Origin: an uncultured Collinsella sp.
GTDB lineage: Bacteria; Actinomycetota; Coriobacteriia; Coriobacteriales; Coriobacteriaceae
Reading direction: 5' to 3'
Assembly (NCBI GenBank): GCA_900548365.1
Contig: URKM01000002.1
Span: 1 to 64,000, forward strand
DNA length: 64,000 nt
The notes beneath the pieces were generated by a model. That model was not told the origin of the DNA and made no database searches. It saw only the letters and a program-made list of their open reading frames with translations. A program made the translations under genes and the position numbers. Shown here piece after piece: positions 26,780 to 36,475 of the stretch (positions within the stretch are counted from its first letter, which is position 1; each line of letters begins with the position of its first letter).

Positions 26780-28507
26780 CTAGCTTCGAAGGTGAGCGGG
26801 GACGTAGCCTTCGGGGCGATCGCGGGCGGACTGCACGAGGTCGGTCACCATGATGAGAACCAGCGGCATGCTCGTGAACAAGGGACTGGCGTAGCGATAG
26901 AGCGAACCCGGCCCCAAGAAAAGCGTCAGACAGTAACCGAGCAGGACCACGGCCGGTACGATGCACTTCACGGGAGCACGCAGCGCGATACACGCGAAGA
27001 CGTAGGCGACGAGCAGCCAAAACCACGTCGAAGCCTGATAGAGCAGGCCGACGATCGGCACGCGCGTCTCGAAACGGGATGCAAGCATCGCATCGACCGC
27101 GCTGCTCAATGCCTCCACGGGACGCTCGAAGGGCACCGAGAGATACTGCGGAAGGATTCCACGCACGGCATCGTACGGGCACATGAGCGGCAGCTGGACG
27201 ACCGCTGCCTCATCGGCATAGGGAACCGACTGGCTCCAGTACCCCGCTGAGAGAAGCGCCCACGCGTTGATGAAGTTCCCCGGGTACCTCAGGGCGAGTT
27301 TTCCGTAGATGGCAGCGAAGCGAAGGGGATCGGAGGCGACCAGTGCGGTGTTGAAATGCTCCTTGGTAGCATCGGCAAGCGTGTTGCGGTCGTACTTCTC
27401 CCAATCCGGGACAAGCTGCTCGATATAGCTGCGCTCATCCGGGTCGAGCTCGGAACCGTGGTCGACCAGCACGCTCGAGAGCTGCACCGATGGGACGCTC
27501 ATAACCTCCTTGGAGGGGCCGGGCTTGATGCCCAGCGCCCGATATACCGGCCCCGTGATAGCCATCGACAGGACGATTGCGGGAATCAAGGCGATAAGCA
27601 GCTTACGGGCATCGAACGCGCGCGCGGCGTGGAAGACGAGCGCGACGACCACGACGACCAGGAACGCATGGAGCGCGTTATTGCGCATGAGCTGCGCGAT
27701 GAGGAAGAGCGCGAAGCCTCGCAGCAGCCAGCCGCGCTCGTTCAGCTGCGAATAATCGCCCCGAACCGTACGGTAGACCCATAGGGCCACCAAGGCGAGG
27801 ATGCCGGAGAACACCACATCCTTCGTCGTCATCGTGGCATAGACCGAAAAACCTGAGAAGAGCGCGGCGAACGCAAGACCCGCTCCATAGATGACCGGAT
27901 GACCGGATTCATAGGCATAGGATACGACCCGCGCGATGCACAGCGAGAACACGAGCACCTGGGTCACCGTATAGAACGCGAGTCCGGCTCCATACGAATC
28001 GAACAGGGTCTGTCCCAACAGGAGCGACCCGGCGAGCCAGAGGGAATGCAGCGGCGGATGCCATGCATTGAGGTGGGACCAGTAGTCGGAGATATTGCTC
28101 TTATCCGGCACGATGAAGGCGGTCTGCCACATGGCATCGAAGCTGAAATCCCCCGGCCACCGCGCGACGAGCACGGGAATCCAGGCGATGCAGATAACCA
28201 GCCAAGCCAGGACGAAGGGATGGCTGATGCGCCCGCCCCGCGCGACGCGGCGCCGGACGAAGCGCTCAGATGATATATAGGAAAGCGCCAGATAGCAGGC
28301 AACAGCGAGCGGAAGCGCGAGCAGCAGCACCGCGACCCACGTCGCACGCGATCCGATGGCGCATGCACCCGTCTGGGCAAGGTTGCGCCCGATGACGAGC
28401 GACGTCGCATAGAGCACGGAAAACACCGCGGATGCGACGGCGAAACGAACCTGAAACCGTTCGGCCCACGGCCAAAGAGCCCCCACTCGCCCTTCAATCT
28501 GCCTCAT
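26780..28507 (-). CDS. Large polytopic membrane protein, DUF6020-like
   Basis: This protein of about 575 residues starts at ATG 28507 (M-R-Q-I-E-G), with GAGG just upstream and AAAGGAG slightly further; the upstream part of the open frame is arginine-rich and looks non-coding. It has about 12-13 membrane segments. The first large loop carries W-P-G-D-F-S-F-D and N-A-W-H-P-P-L-H-S; a later loop has T-T-K-D-V-V-F. These correspond to G-D-T-G-A-Q, G-H-H-P-V-V-H-T and T-K-D-V-L-F in the protein at 18486, so the two are distant paralogues. A GT-C-like sugar-transfer function is possible. It follows the acyltransferase gene by 68 bases and probably shares its transcript. Confidence 0.75.
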   Translation of the reverse strand: MRQIEGRVGALWPWAERFQVRFAVASAVFSVLYATSLVIGRNLAQTGACAIGSRATWVAVLLLALPLAVACYLALSYISSERFVRRRVARGGRISHPFVLAWLVICIAWIPVLVARWPGDFSFDAMWQTAFIVPDKSNISDYWSHLNAWHPPLHSLWLAGSLLLGQTLFDSYGAGLAFYTVTQVLVFSLCIARVVSYAYESGHPVIYGAGLAFAALFSGFSVYATMTTKDVVFSGILALVALWVYRTVRGDYSQLNERGWLLRGFALFLIAQLMRNNALHAFLVVVVVALVFHAARAFDARKLLIALIPAIVLSMAITGPVYRALGIKPGPSKEVMSVPSVQLSSVLVDHGSELDPDERSYIEQLVPDWEKYDRNTLADATKEHFNTALVASDPLRFAAIYGKLALRYPGNFINAWALLSAGYWSQSVPYADEAAVVQLPLMCPYDAVRGILPQYLSVPFERPVEALSSAVDAMLASRFETRVPIVGLLYQASTWFWLLVAYVFACIALRAPVKCIVPAVVLLGYCLTLFLGPGSLYRYASPLFTSMPLVLIMVTDLVQSARDRPEGYVPAHLRS

Positions 28508-28575
28508 ATCGACCTCAACGCTCCTTTGGAAATCGCCGTCTACCGCACCGCGGCCGCCACAGCGGCGCGATGGCC

Positions 28576-29643
28576 CTATCGCCACCCGCCGACGATGCCG
28601 CGCACGAACGGAATGCGATTCAATACGAACGAGCATGCCAGGCACAGGGCGAAAATCACCCAGGGGAGCCCCAGACGGACCGCATACGATGTCATGTCAT
28701 GGCCGAGGCGTACGACGAACACCTCGTTGAGAACGAAGTAGTGCATGAGGTAGACGCCGAAGGTAAGCCCCGCCACCTGCTTGACCAGCTGCCCGCTGAT
28801 ATGCAGACGAGATAGGACGCCGTCCCAGTCGACCTGCTTGAAGAAGACGAACATCGCCACCGACGGCATGATGGCCGTGAGGTAGTTGTACTCGAACAGC
28901 GCGTTGTTGAGAACGCCAGCTTGCTGAGAGGTGATCCAGGTATACCCATACCGAATCAGCAAGCCCAGCACCCCCAGGCCGTACAGCGCGAGCCGTCGAG
29001 AGCGATCGGCGAACAGGGACGTGTCCTGCGCGAGCAGATAGCCGAGCACCGTATACATGATGTAGCCGCCCGCCACCGTGATGGCGAGCGAACCGTTCCA
29101 CGGCAGGCCGAGCACCTTGAACAGGGGTACGATGGTACCGGATAGCAGCACGTACGTACCGACCAGATACCAAAGCGTATCCCTATAGCCCTTCAACCGC
29201 GAGAGCACGGGAATCGACAGCGTCACGCCGAACATCGCGAAGAAGAACCAGTAGGTGCCGTCGATCTGCCCGTTCATGAAGAGGTCGAGAAACGAGCCGA
29301 GCGACAACGTCCAACCCTCGGGCGCGGGATTGAGCGCGCCGCTCATGCGCACGAGGTACTGGATGGCGCACCAGGCGACAAACGGAACGAAGATACCCTT
29401 CATGCGGGACAGCAGGAAGGACGCCGTGGTCTTGCGATCGCGGTATCCGAGCGTCTTGGCGCCCGAGCACATGAAGAAGATGGGAACGGCCCAGTAAAAC
29501 GCCACCTCCACCGCGAGCGCCTGCGACCAGTGGGGCGTCGCGGGCCCCCAGTGAACGATGCCGTTGCAGTGCAGGAAGATGACGGCGAGGCTGGCGATGA
29601 TCGACAGGATGTCGAAGTAGAGGAATCGAGGCTTCGAGCCCAT
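28576..29643 (-). CDS. Membrane acyltransferase (acyltransferase family 3)
   Basis: This 355-residue protein has about ten membrane helices and the marks of acyltransferase family 3 (OafA/WecH type): an N-terminal F-D-I-L-S-I-I-A-S-L-A-V-I-F-L-H-C, with the conserved histidine at about residue 25, and an R-x-x-x-x-x-x-P-F-V-like segment near residue 85 (R-M-K-G-I-F-V-P-F-V-A-W). Such enzymes O-acetylate or otherwise acylate envelope sugars. The start is preceded by AAAGGGGAT. It lies inside the glycan locus, so acylation of the same polysaccharide is likely, though the acceptor is unknown. Confidence 0.88.
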   Translation of the reverse strand: MGSKPRFLYFDILSIIASLAVIFLHCNGIVHWGPATPHWSQALAVEVAFYWAVPIFFMCSGAKTLGYRDRKTTASFLLSRMKGIFVPFVAWCAIQYLVRMSGALNPAPEGWTLSLGSFLDLFMNGQIDGTYWFFFAMFGVTLSIPVLSRLKGYRDTLWYLVGTYVLLSGTIVPLFKVLGLPWNGSLAITVAGGYIMYTVLGYLLAQDTSLFADRSRRLALYGLGVLGLLIRYGYTWITSQQAGVLNNALFEYNYLTAIMPSVAMFVFFKQVDWDGVLSRLHISGQLVKQVAGLTFGVYLMHYFVLNEVFVVRLGHDMTSYAVRLGLPWVIFALCLACSFVLNRIPFVRGIVGGWR

Positions 29644-29773
29644 TCGACCTATCCCCTTTCAAAGCGAGACGTGTGGAAGCTTAAAAGTTTCAAGGGAAAT
29701 CATAGCGTGTTTACCAACCGATATATACTTGAACCTTGGCTTATACGGAAAGCAATCGGGGGAGATATCCTTT

Positions 29774-30754
29774 ATGAGCAACGTGGACACCGCGCGCATC
29801 GCCGTCTTGATACCCTGCTACAACGAAGCAGTCACCATCGGCAAGGTCGTCTCGGATTTCCGTCGCGAGCTCCCCCGCGCCGTCATCTACGTATACGACA
29901 ACAACTCGAGCGACGACACCGCCCAGATCGCCCGCGCCGCCGGCGCGATCGTTCGCCATGAACCCCGCCAGGGCAAGGGCAACGTATGCCGCCAGATGTT
30001 TCGCGATATCGATGCGGATTGCTATCTCATGGTCGACGGCGACGACACCTACCCCGCCGAACAGGCCGCCGAGCTCTGCGCGCCCATCCTATCCAACGAA
30101 GCCGATATGGTCGTAGGCGACCGCCTCTCCAACGGCACCTACGCCAAGGAGAACAAGCGCGCCTTCCATGGATTCGGCAACAACCTCGTGCGCCTCATGA
30201 TCAAATGGATCTACGGCTATACCTTCGACGATGTGATGACGGGCTATCGCGCCTTCTCGCGACCCTTCGTCAAAACGTTCCCGGTGCTCTCCACGGGCTT
30301 TCAGATCGAGACCGAACTCTCCATCCACGCTGTCGACCGTCGCTGGCGCATAGCCGATGTGCCCATCGTATACCGCGACCGGCCCGAAGGCAGCGTCTCC
30401 AAACTCGATACCGTGGGCGACGGCATGAAGGTGATACTCATGATCGCCTCGCTGTTTAAGAACTACCGTCCGCTCGCCTGCTTCAACATCATCGCCGCGC
30501 TCTTCCTCGCCGCAGGCCTGCTATGCGGCACGCCCGTCATCATCGAGTTCATCAAGACGGGCCTCGTGCCCCGCCTCCCCACGGCGATCCTCGCGGTGGG
30601 GCTGGTATTCCTCTCCGGCCTTTCGCTGGCAACGGGCCTCATCCTGGATACGGTTGCCAAAAACGAGCGCAAGCAATGGGAGCTCGACGTTTATCGCGTG
30701 ATGGAGCAGCGGCCCTCGGCGCTCCCTACACGAACGGACGAGCGACCCCGGTAA
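29774..30754 (+). CDS. Dolichol-phosphate-mannosyltransferase-like GT2 with two C-terminal membrane helices
   Basis: This 326-residue protein starts at ATG 29774 after GGGGGAG; the upstream in-frame ATG at 29729 has no binding site. The GT2 domain has V-L-I-P-C-Y-N-E, V-Y-D-N-N-S-S-D-D-T, G-K-G-N-V and the metal-binding M-V-D-G-D-D-T-Y (about residue 90). Two membrane helices lie near residues 235-300. Family members load a sugar onto a polyprenyl phosphate carrier, for later flipping and use outside. That fits the GtrA proteins and GT-C-like membrane proteins of this locus. The 3' end overlaps the convergent NlpC/P60 gene by 29 bases. Confidence 0.88.
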   Translation: MSNVDTARIAVLIPCYNEAVTIGKVVSDFRRELPRAVIYVYDNNSSDDTAQIARAAGAIVRHEPRQGKGNVCRQMFRDIDADCYLMVDGDDTYPAEQAAELCAPILSNEADMVVGDRLSNGTYAKENKRAFHGFGNNLVRLMIKWIYGYTFDDVMTGYRAFSRPFVKTFPVLSTGFQIETELSIHAVDRRWRIADVPIVYRDRPEGSVSKLDTVGDGMKVILMIASLFKNYRPLACFNIIAALFLAAGLLCGTPVIIEFIKTGLVPRLPTAILAVGLVFLSGLSLATGLILDTVAKNERKQWELDVYRVMEQRPSALPTRTDERPR

Positions 30755-33700
30755 CGGGCAGGCTCGAATAGACGCTCGCGATGCGCACGCCCTCCTTGGG
30801 AGAATAGGCCTCGATGATCTTATCGTCGCCAAGGTAGATCGATACATGGCCGGGCGAGAAGATCAGGTCGCCGCGACGCCGGTCCGCGAAGCGCACGTGC
30901 ATGAACCGCGGATCGGCGGCCATGTTGTTGGCATCGTGGCTGTGCCACGGGTCGTACCAATGATGGTAGGGATTGTACGTATCGAGATTCATTCCCGTGG
31001 CATAGGCGCATTGCATGACCAGGCCCGAGCAGTCCACACCGACGCCGGGCGCAAGGGAGTAGTTCCACACATACGGCGACCCCAGATACTCGTATGCGCG
31101 CGCGATGAATGCCTCGACGCATTGCTCGCGCGTAGCGTCGATCGCGATGCGCGAGGGCGTCACGTAGCAAAACGGGGTTAGATACGCGGCGCGCGGCAAG
31201 GTGACGTTGTACTGACTTACCTGGAAGAACTTTGAGGGATTCTGATACCCGATCTTCGAGGGCACGGAGACCGGATGAAGCAGCCATTGCTGCGTCGCGG
31301 CAGACGGATCCTCGGCGTTGGCGACCACGTTGACCGCATTGCCCGGCGAGCCCGAACCATCGAGCACGGTACCCAGATACGAGCGGGCGACGACGCCATG
31401 CTCCCCCATATGGAATGTCCAGCATTGAGCACCCGAGCCCATGCGGGTGAGCTGCCGCACGTTCGCCCCCGAAGCGGCGCTTCCGTCCGCGATCTCCAGG
31501 TCCTTGGCAGAGCATCCCGCGGTAAAGGTGTAATAGCCGTTCGCGGTCGAGCGGATCCACCACGTTTGCGCAAGCGATCCGTTGCCCTGGCAAAGCTGCA
31601 CGTTGGCGTAATTCTGCATAGAAGCATCCGCGACATCGAGTTTATAGCGGGTGTCCGCCACGGAGGTGATGGTATAGAAGCCGTCGGTCATCAGGCGCGT
31701 CGGCGAGAACCGCCATCCTTGCGCGTTGGTTCCGTTGGGGGCGTACCCCTGCACTTTCGCGCCATCTGCATCCGACGCCCCGCTCACATCGAGCGCCTGT
31801 CCCGTCGCGCAGTTGATCAGCGCCGGGCCGTTGAAAGTCGACTCCACGCGCCAGCAAGCGCGACTTGAACCGTGTTCGGCGATTTGGACGGCGCGTCCGG
31901 AGGCGTCCAGAGCGAGGTATTTTCCCGAGCACACGCTCTGAAGGGTGATGGACCCATCGGGAAGCGTCCTCACCCACCATTTCTGCGCGAGCGCGCCATG
32001 GGAGCGATACAGCTGCATCGCCGCCCCCTCTGCAACCGAGGCGTTCGCCACGTCGAGCACGCGCGTACCGGTAGCGGAGGTAAGCGTATAGCAACCCTCG
32101 GCGAATGAGGGGGCGAACGCCTTCACGATCCACGCCTGGCTCTCCGTTGCGCATTCGCCGCGACCCGTGATGCGGGTGCCCGCGCGCGCAGCGCCGGCAT
32201 CGAGCACCAGACCGCCCGACTTCGAGGTGAACCTATACGACCCGTCATCCAGCAGGTCGATCCTCCATCGCTGGTCCTGGCTGCCAGCGCTATATGCCCG
32301 CTGGGTAACAGGAGAGCCCGCAAGCACGTCCCCATGGGCGATTTCCAGCGCCTTCGCCGACGAGATCACGCGAATATCGTAGAAACCGTCCTCCCCATAC
32401 GTGATGCGGAACGCCTGCGCGTCGCCGCCGTTAGCCACATGAAGCTGCAGGGGCGCTCCGTTTGCCGTGGAGGCGTCGCAGAGATCGAGCTTCAGGGATG
32501 GATCCAGACGAGGGGACAGCGTGTACACGCCATCGGGGAGCACGCGCCCGCCCGCTGCGACGGACACGTCGCAGCTCGTCGCATAAAAGCGCTGAGCACC
32601 GGTGCCGTTAGCCTTCCACAGACCGATGTTCGCGCCGTTCGCGACCGATCCGCCGGAGACGTCGAGCACCAAATCGTTGCCCAATGCCGAATAGAACGCC
32701 AGAGAGCCGTCTTCCTGGCGCAGCGGCAGCCACAACTGGGCGCGCGTGCCGTTCCAGCGATACTGCTGCACGTTGGCGCCCGACTCGGCACGGCCGCCGG
32801 AAACATCGAGGACCTTTCCCGATCGAAGGTTCACGATGCGCACGAAACCGGTCCCGTCGCTCTGGGCGCATACCATCCACTGCTGCGCATCCGCCATGGC
32901 GTTCTCATAGAGCCGTACGTTCGCGCCATCCGTCACGCTTCCCTGCGCGACGTCGAGCACGCTCCTCATGCGAAGCGAACTCGAGATGAGATAGGTACCG
33001 TCCGCAAGCTCGCCGGCACGCTCTTGAGCCAGCGCGTCGATATCGGCCGTGGTCGAAGGGGAGCCGCCGCCGTGCGACCCATCTCCCCCACCGTGATCGG
33101 GCTGAGAGGGACCTTCGCCATCGTCGCCCGCCGCATCGAGAAGCGCGATGGTCCAGAAGATATCCGCACGCTCATCGCGCTCGCCCACGTCTACCAGGGC
33201 TACCCGATACCTGAAACCCGCTTCCGAGCCATCCGTCGCCGCGGGGTCGGCAGCAGAAACGCCCGTCGTCACCGGGCCGGCAGCAGAATCGCCCGTCACC
33301 GCGGGGTCGACCGAAGTCGCATCAGCCGTCTCGGGATCGAGCACCGACGCATCAGCCGCCACAGGGTCGGTTACAGACCCATCCGTCACCGCGGGGTCGG
33401 CAGCAGCATCGCCCATAGGCGAGGTCTCCTGGGATGCAGCCGCTTCAGTCAAGGACGACTCCGCGCGAACCAACGCGAGGGCGACCGAAGAATCCGTCGC
33501 CGAGACAAGCGCCGCGCCGTCGTCCAGCCGCACGAGAGCCCATTGCTGCGAAACAGACCCGTCCGCGTACGAGAGCCGCGGCACGGGAAAAGCCATATCG
33601 GACTCACGAGAGGCCTCGATGCACAAGCCGCTCTCCGCATTGGACACCGTCACGAATCCCGAAGACGTCCCCGTTCCCTCGTCGACCACCGGAGCGATGT

Positions 33701-33986
33701 CCCACTGCTGGGCAGCAGATTCGGATGCCGCCAGCACCTGCAACCCGGCATCACCGGAAACCGCCGCGGGGGCCGCGAGGAACAACCTCGTCCCATCGGA
33801 GGCGACATTTGAAATCGTATACCGGCCTTCCACGATCTGGTGGCCGGGACCGAAAGACTGGATATCGGATACGGAGGGCTCCACGCGCATCGCAAGCTCT
33901 GCATAGACCGCATAGGGATGCAGGCACCAGCCGAGCAGGAATACGAACGAGAGGATAAAGACAAGAGAGCGACGAACGCAGCGCAT
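30726..33986 (-). CDS. Ricin-repeat protein with C-terminal NlpC/P60 peptidase
   Basis: This 1086-residue predicted secreted protein starts at ATG 33986 after GGGGTGG. A signal peptide (about residues 1-30) is followed by many ricin-type beta-trefoil repeats, shown by about fourteen Q-x-W-like motifs (QQWDI, QQWMV, QLWLP, QRWRI, QKWWV, QTWWI, QQWLL and others) up to about residue 905. A linker of six ten-residue repeats interrupts them at residues 197-256. The NlpC/P60 domain (about 950-1086) has Cys in D-C-S-G-L-V (about 986), His in G-H-V-S-I-Y-L-G (about 1047) and Glu in I-I-E-A, a Cys-His-Glu set like that of mycobacterial RipA. Family members cut peptidoglycan stem peptides. The ricin repeats would bind wall or host glycans. 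Confidence 0.9.
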   Translation of the reverse strand: MRCVRRSLVFILSFVFLLGWCLHPYAVYAELAMRVEPSVSDIQSFGPGHQIVEGRYTISNVASDGTRLFLAAPAAVSGDAGLQVLAASESAAQQWDIAPVVDEGTGTSSGFVTVSNAESGLCIEASRESDMAFPVPRLSYADGSVSQQWALVRLDDGAALVSATDSSVALALVRAESSLTEAAASQETSPMGDAAADPAVTDGSVTDPVAADASVLDPETADATSVDPAVTGDSAAGPVTTGVSAADPAATDGSEAGFRYRVALVDVGERDERADIFWTIALLDAAGDDGEGPSQPDHGGGDGSHGGGSPSTTADIDALAQERAGELADGTYLISSSLRMRSVLDVAQGSVTDGANVRLYENAMADAQQWMVCAQSDGTGFVRIVNLRSGKVLDVSGGRAESGANVQQYRWNGTRAQLWLPLRQEDGSLAFYSALGNDLVLDVSGGSVANGANIGLWKANGTGAQRFYATSCDVSVAAGGRVLPDGVYTLSPRLDPSLKLDLCDASTANGAPLQLHVANGGDAQAFRITYGEDGFYDIRVISSAKALEIAHGDVLAGSPVTQRAYSAGSQDQRWRIDLLDDGSYRFTSKSGGLVLDAGAARAGTRITGRGECATESQAWIVKAFAPSFAEGCYTLTSATGTRVLDVANASVAEGAAMQLYRSHGALAQKWWVRTLPDGSITLQSVCSGKYLALDASGRAVQIAEHGSSRACWRVESTFNGPALINCATGQALDVSGASDADGAKVQGYAPNGTNAQGWRFSPTRLMTDGFYTITSVADTRYKLDVADASMQNYANVQLCQGNGSLAQTWWIRSTANGYYTFTAGCSAKDLEIADGSAASGANVRQLTRMGSGAQCWTFHMGEHGVVARSYLGTVLDGSGSPGNAVNVVANAEDPSAATQQWLLHPVSVPSKIGYQNPSKFFQVSQYNVTLPRAAYLTPFCYVTPSRIAIDATREQCVEAFIARAYEYLGSPYVWNYSLAPGVGVDCSGLVMQCAYATGMNLDTYNPYHHWYDPWHSHDANNMAADPRFMHVRFADRRRGDLIFSPGHVSIYLGDDKIIEAYSPKEGVRIASVYSSLPVTGVARPFV
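33219..33398 (-). repeat. Six 30-bp repeats coding for a decapeptide linker
   Basis: Within the NlpC/P60 gene, six exact-length 30-bp units encode ten-residue repeats starting D-P or G-P and rich in Ala, Thr, Ser, Val and Asp (for example DPAVTDGSVT and DPAATDGSEA). The length keeps the frame, so unit gain or loss would change only linker length. Confidence 0.85.
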
Positions 33987-34068
33987 GATACCACCCCGCT
34001 ACCACAAACGTTTGTTGTCAGGCAACAGGATAGTACAAACCGAATCGCCCGCCGTGCGAACGCGCGGG

Positions 34069-35289
34069 CTATCCCGCCAGGCGTCCCACCAGATCGACCA
34101 ACTGCTTATACGAGCGCTTGCGATCGAATTGCTCCTCGGCCACGGTGCGGGCCGCGGCGCCCATCCGCGCGCAACCGGCGCAATCGCCCTCAAGCTGCAC
34201 GAGTGCCCGCGCCAATGCGTCCACGTCTCCCGGGCGCACGTTCACGCCAAAGCCGTCGGTATCGACCTTCGCCCAGAACTCCGGGCTCAACGAGGTGCTC
34301 ACCATGGGCCTTCCGGCAGCAAGATAGTCGCCGATCTTAGTGGGCACGCTCTGAGGAGCGTTCTCGACCAGGGAATTCACGAGCACATCGGAAGCTACGA
34401 GATGCGCCGCCATGTTGGGATAGGGCATATAGCCCATGAAATCGGCATCGCATCCCGTCTCGGCGGCAAGCGATTCGAGCTCCCCGCGAATGGTCCCATC
34501 CCCCATGAGCTTCAGCTTCATATGGGGATGATCGACCTGCACGAGCGCCATGGCCCGCACGAGCGTGCGCAAATCGTAGCAATCGCTCATCGCGCCCGCA
34601 TACGAGACCCAGAACTCGCCAGCCGGCTTATCCACCTCGTCGGCGTGCGCCAGCGCACCCGCGTCGAAGGCCGCCAGGTCGTTGCCAACATACGCCACGA
34701 CCTTGGGAATATCCTCGGCCCGATCGCGAAAGCCGCGCGCTGCGTATTCGTCCGAGGTTCCCACGATGGCATCGGCGAGCGCGTAGGTGCGGCGCGCCTG
34801 ACGGTAGAACGGCGCGAATGCGATATCGGATAGAACGGGAACATCGAAGGCGATGCGAAACGCCTCGGGCCACAGATCGTTGACATCCACCACGAACGGG
34901 ATGCCGTAGCGCTTGGCGGACCGCCCCACGGCGAGGGCCACGTCGTTCGGCGGAATCTGGCAATACACCAGATCGTAGTCGTGGTGCTCGTCGAAATAGG
35001 CGCGCACGTTCTTCGCCATCACATGATGCGCCCAGATACGCTGCGGGCACATGTTCTTGGGATAGCCAGGCTCATCGATGAAGCGCACGTTGAACGAGTG
35101 GGCGGACGCATCGAACCGAGACAGGTCGCGCTGGCGCTTCTCCCAATGCTGAAAGCCGGACGTAAGGAAATCGACCTCGTAGCCCGCCGCCACCAGGGTC
35201 TCGGCGAGAAACACATAGCGCGTCGCACCCTTGACCTCGTGGCCAAGCTTGGCGTCGATGCTGAACACTGCGATGCGTTTCTTACCCAT
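34069..35289 (-). CDS. Glycosyltransferase family 4 (GT-B)
   Basis: This is a 406-residue cytoplasmic enzyme of the GT-B fold. The N-terminal half begins K-R-I-A-V-F-S-I-D-A-K-L-G-H-E and has D-V-N-D-L-W-P-E. The C-terminal half has V-S-Y-A-G-A-M-S-D, L-M-G-D-G, G-Y-M-P-Y, and S-L-V-E-N-A-P-Q-S-V-P-T-K-I-G-D-Y-L-A-A-G-R-P, the donor-binding region of GT4 enzymes. A GGGAAGAG site precedes the ATG. It is the last gene of a three-gene GT operon (37627 to 34069), 30 bases after the previous stop. The sugar specificity is unknown. Confidence 0.92.
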   Translation of the reverse strand: MGKKRIAVFSIDAKLGHEVKGATRYVFLAETLVAAGYEVDFLTSGFQHWEKRQRDLSRFDASAHSFNVRFIDEPGYPKNMCPQRIWAHHVMAKNVRAYFDEHHDYDLVYCQIPPNDVALAVGRSAKRYGIPFVVDVNDLWPEAFRIAFDVPVLSDIAFAPFYRQARRTYALADAIVGTSDEYAARGFRDRAEDIPKVVAYVGNDLAAFDAGALAHADEVDKPAGEFWVSYAGAMSDCYDLRTLVRAMALVQVDHPHMKLKLMGDGTIRGELESLAAETGCDADFMGYMPYPNMAAHLVASDVLVNSLVENAPQSVPTKIGDYLAAGRPMVSTSLSPEFWAKVDTDGFGVNVRPGDVDALARALVQLEGDCAGCARMGAAARTVAEEQFDRKRSYKQLVDLVGRLAG

Positions 35290-35319
35290 GATCTCTTCCC
35301 TTTCGCGCCCGGCAGGACC

Positions 35320-36468
35320 TTAGCGGCCCCGACGGGCGAGCAGCTTTTCTAGACGAGTATACGAAATACCCAGGCGGTTGAGCAAAAGCGCCGTCTTATA
35401 GCGCTTCTCCCCCAACGCGAACTGATTCGGGTCGCGCTCCCCCAGCTCCCGGCGAAACGCCGCGGCGCGCGCACGCCCGCGGGCGCGATCCTCATCGAAG
35501 AGCAGCGCGATGTTGTAATGCGTATCGACGATGAGATGCACCTTGTGGCGCAGGTAGGCGAGCGCGGGTCCTTCGACGGGCACACGCAGCGAACCCGCCT
35601 CGGCGGCGGCGAGATAGCGCAGCATCTCATCGACCACGCGCGTATGATCGGCCCATCGCTTCACGTAGTTGGCGTGGCTCACGCTCTGACCCGCGTTGCC
35701 CACCAGGTACTGGTAGACCTCGATATCGAAGAACGCGATATCGCGCGCAGGCGCGCTCGCCTTGACGATGTACTCGTAATCCTCATAGAACGTGTGCTCG
35801 AGCAGATTCATGCCGATCGCCCTGAGGTAGTCCGTGCGAGCCGTCAGCGTATGGATCATGATCTGCGCTGCCGCGGCATCGTTGCGGCAGACCTCGCTAA
35901 AAGGCAGGGCGACGCCGGATTCGACGCCGGCGGCGAGCGCGAACAGCTCGCTCTCCCCCGTCACCATGTGAACCTCGCGCTTCTTGTCGACCACCAGGTC
36001 GCACGTCTGGGCGCGCAAGAGCTCGATGAGCTCGACCAGCCCGTCGGTGCGCACCCAGTCATCGCCGTCGACCACGCGAAAATACCTGCCCGTCGCCGCC
36101 GCCAAACCCGCGTTGACGGCAGATCCATGACCACCGTTGCGCTTCGAGACCAGGCGGAAGACACGCGGCTCGCGCTCGACGAATCGCTGCGCGATCGCGC
36201 TCGTGCGGTCCGTGGACCCATCGTCCACCACGATGACCTCGAGGCCCTCGACGAGCCGGTCGTCGCAATAGGATTCCAAGCCGTGCTCGAGGTAGCGCTC
36301 GACGTTGTACGAGGGGATCGCTATGGTGAGCACCTTGCCCGATCCAGCCTCGTCGCGCGAAGCGGGTTCGAGACCATGCGCCCTCTGTCGACAAGGCTTT
36401 TCCTTCAGCGCGCAAACGGCCGTCCGTTCCGCTGCCGCGGCGGACGCCATCGAACTCGTATCCAACAA
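35320..36468 (-). CDS. Glycosyltransferase family 2
   Basis: This GT2 protein of about 382 residues probably starts at TTG: GGAGG lies three bases before TTG 36468 and six before the adjacent TTG 36465, and the first ATG (36450) is too far from the site. A leader of about 45 residues comes before the GT2 core (L-T-I-A-I-P-S-Y-N-V, I-V-V-D-D-G-S-T-D-R-T, R-V-V-D-G-D-D-W). The start lies eight bases from the stop of the upstream GT2 gene, so the two are translationally coupled. It is likely part of the envelope glycan pathway. Confidence 0.87.
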   Translation of the reverse strand: MLDTSSMASAAAAERTAVCALKEKPCRQRAHGLEPASRDEAGSGKVLTIAIPSYNVERYLEHGLESYCDDRLVEGLEVIVVDDGSTDRTSAIAQRFVEREPRVFRLVSKRNGGHGSAVNAGLAAATGRYFRVVDGDDWVRTDGLVELIELLRAQTCDLVVDKKREVHMVTGESELFALAAGVESGVALPFSEVCRNDAAAAQIMIHTLTARTDYLRAIGMNLLEHTFYEDYEYIVKASAPARDIAFFDIEVYQYLVGNAGQSVSHANYVKRWADHTRVVDEMLRYLAAAEAGSLRVPVEGPALAYLRHKVHLIVDTHYNIALLFDEDRARGRARAAAFRRELGERDPNQFALGEKRYKTALLLNRLGISYTRLEKLLARRGR

Positions 36469-36475
36469 GCGCCTC

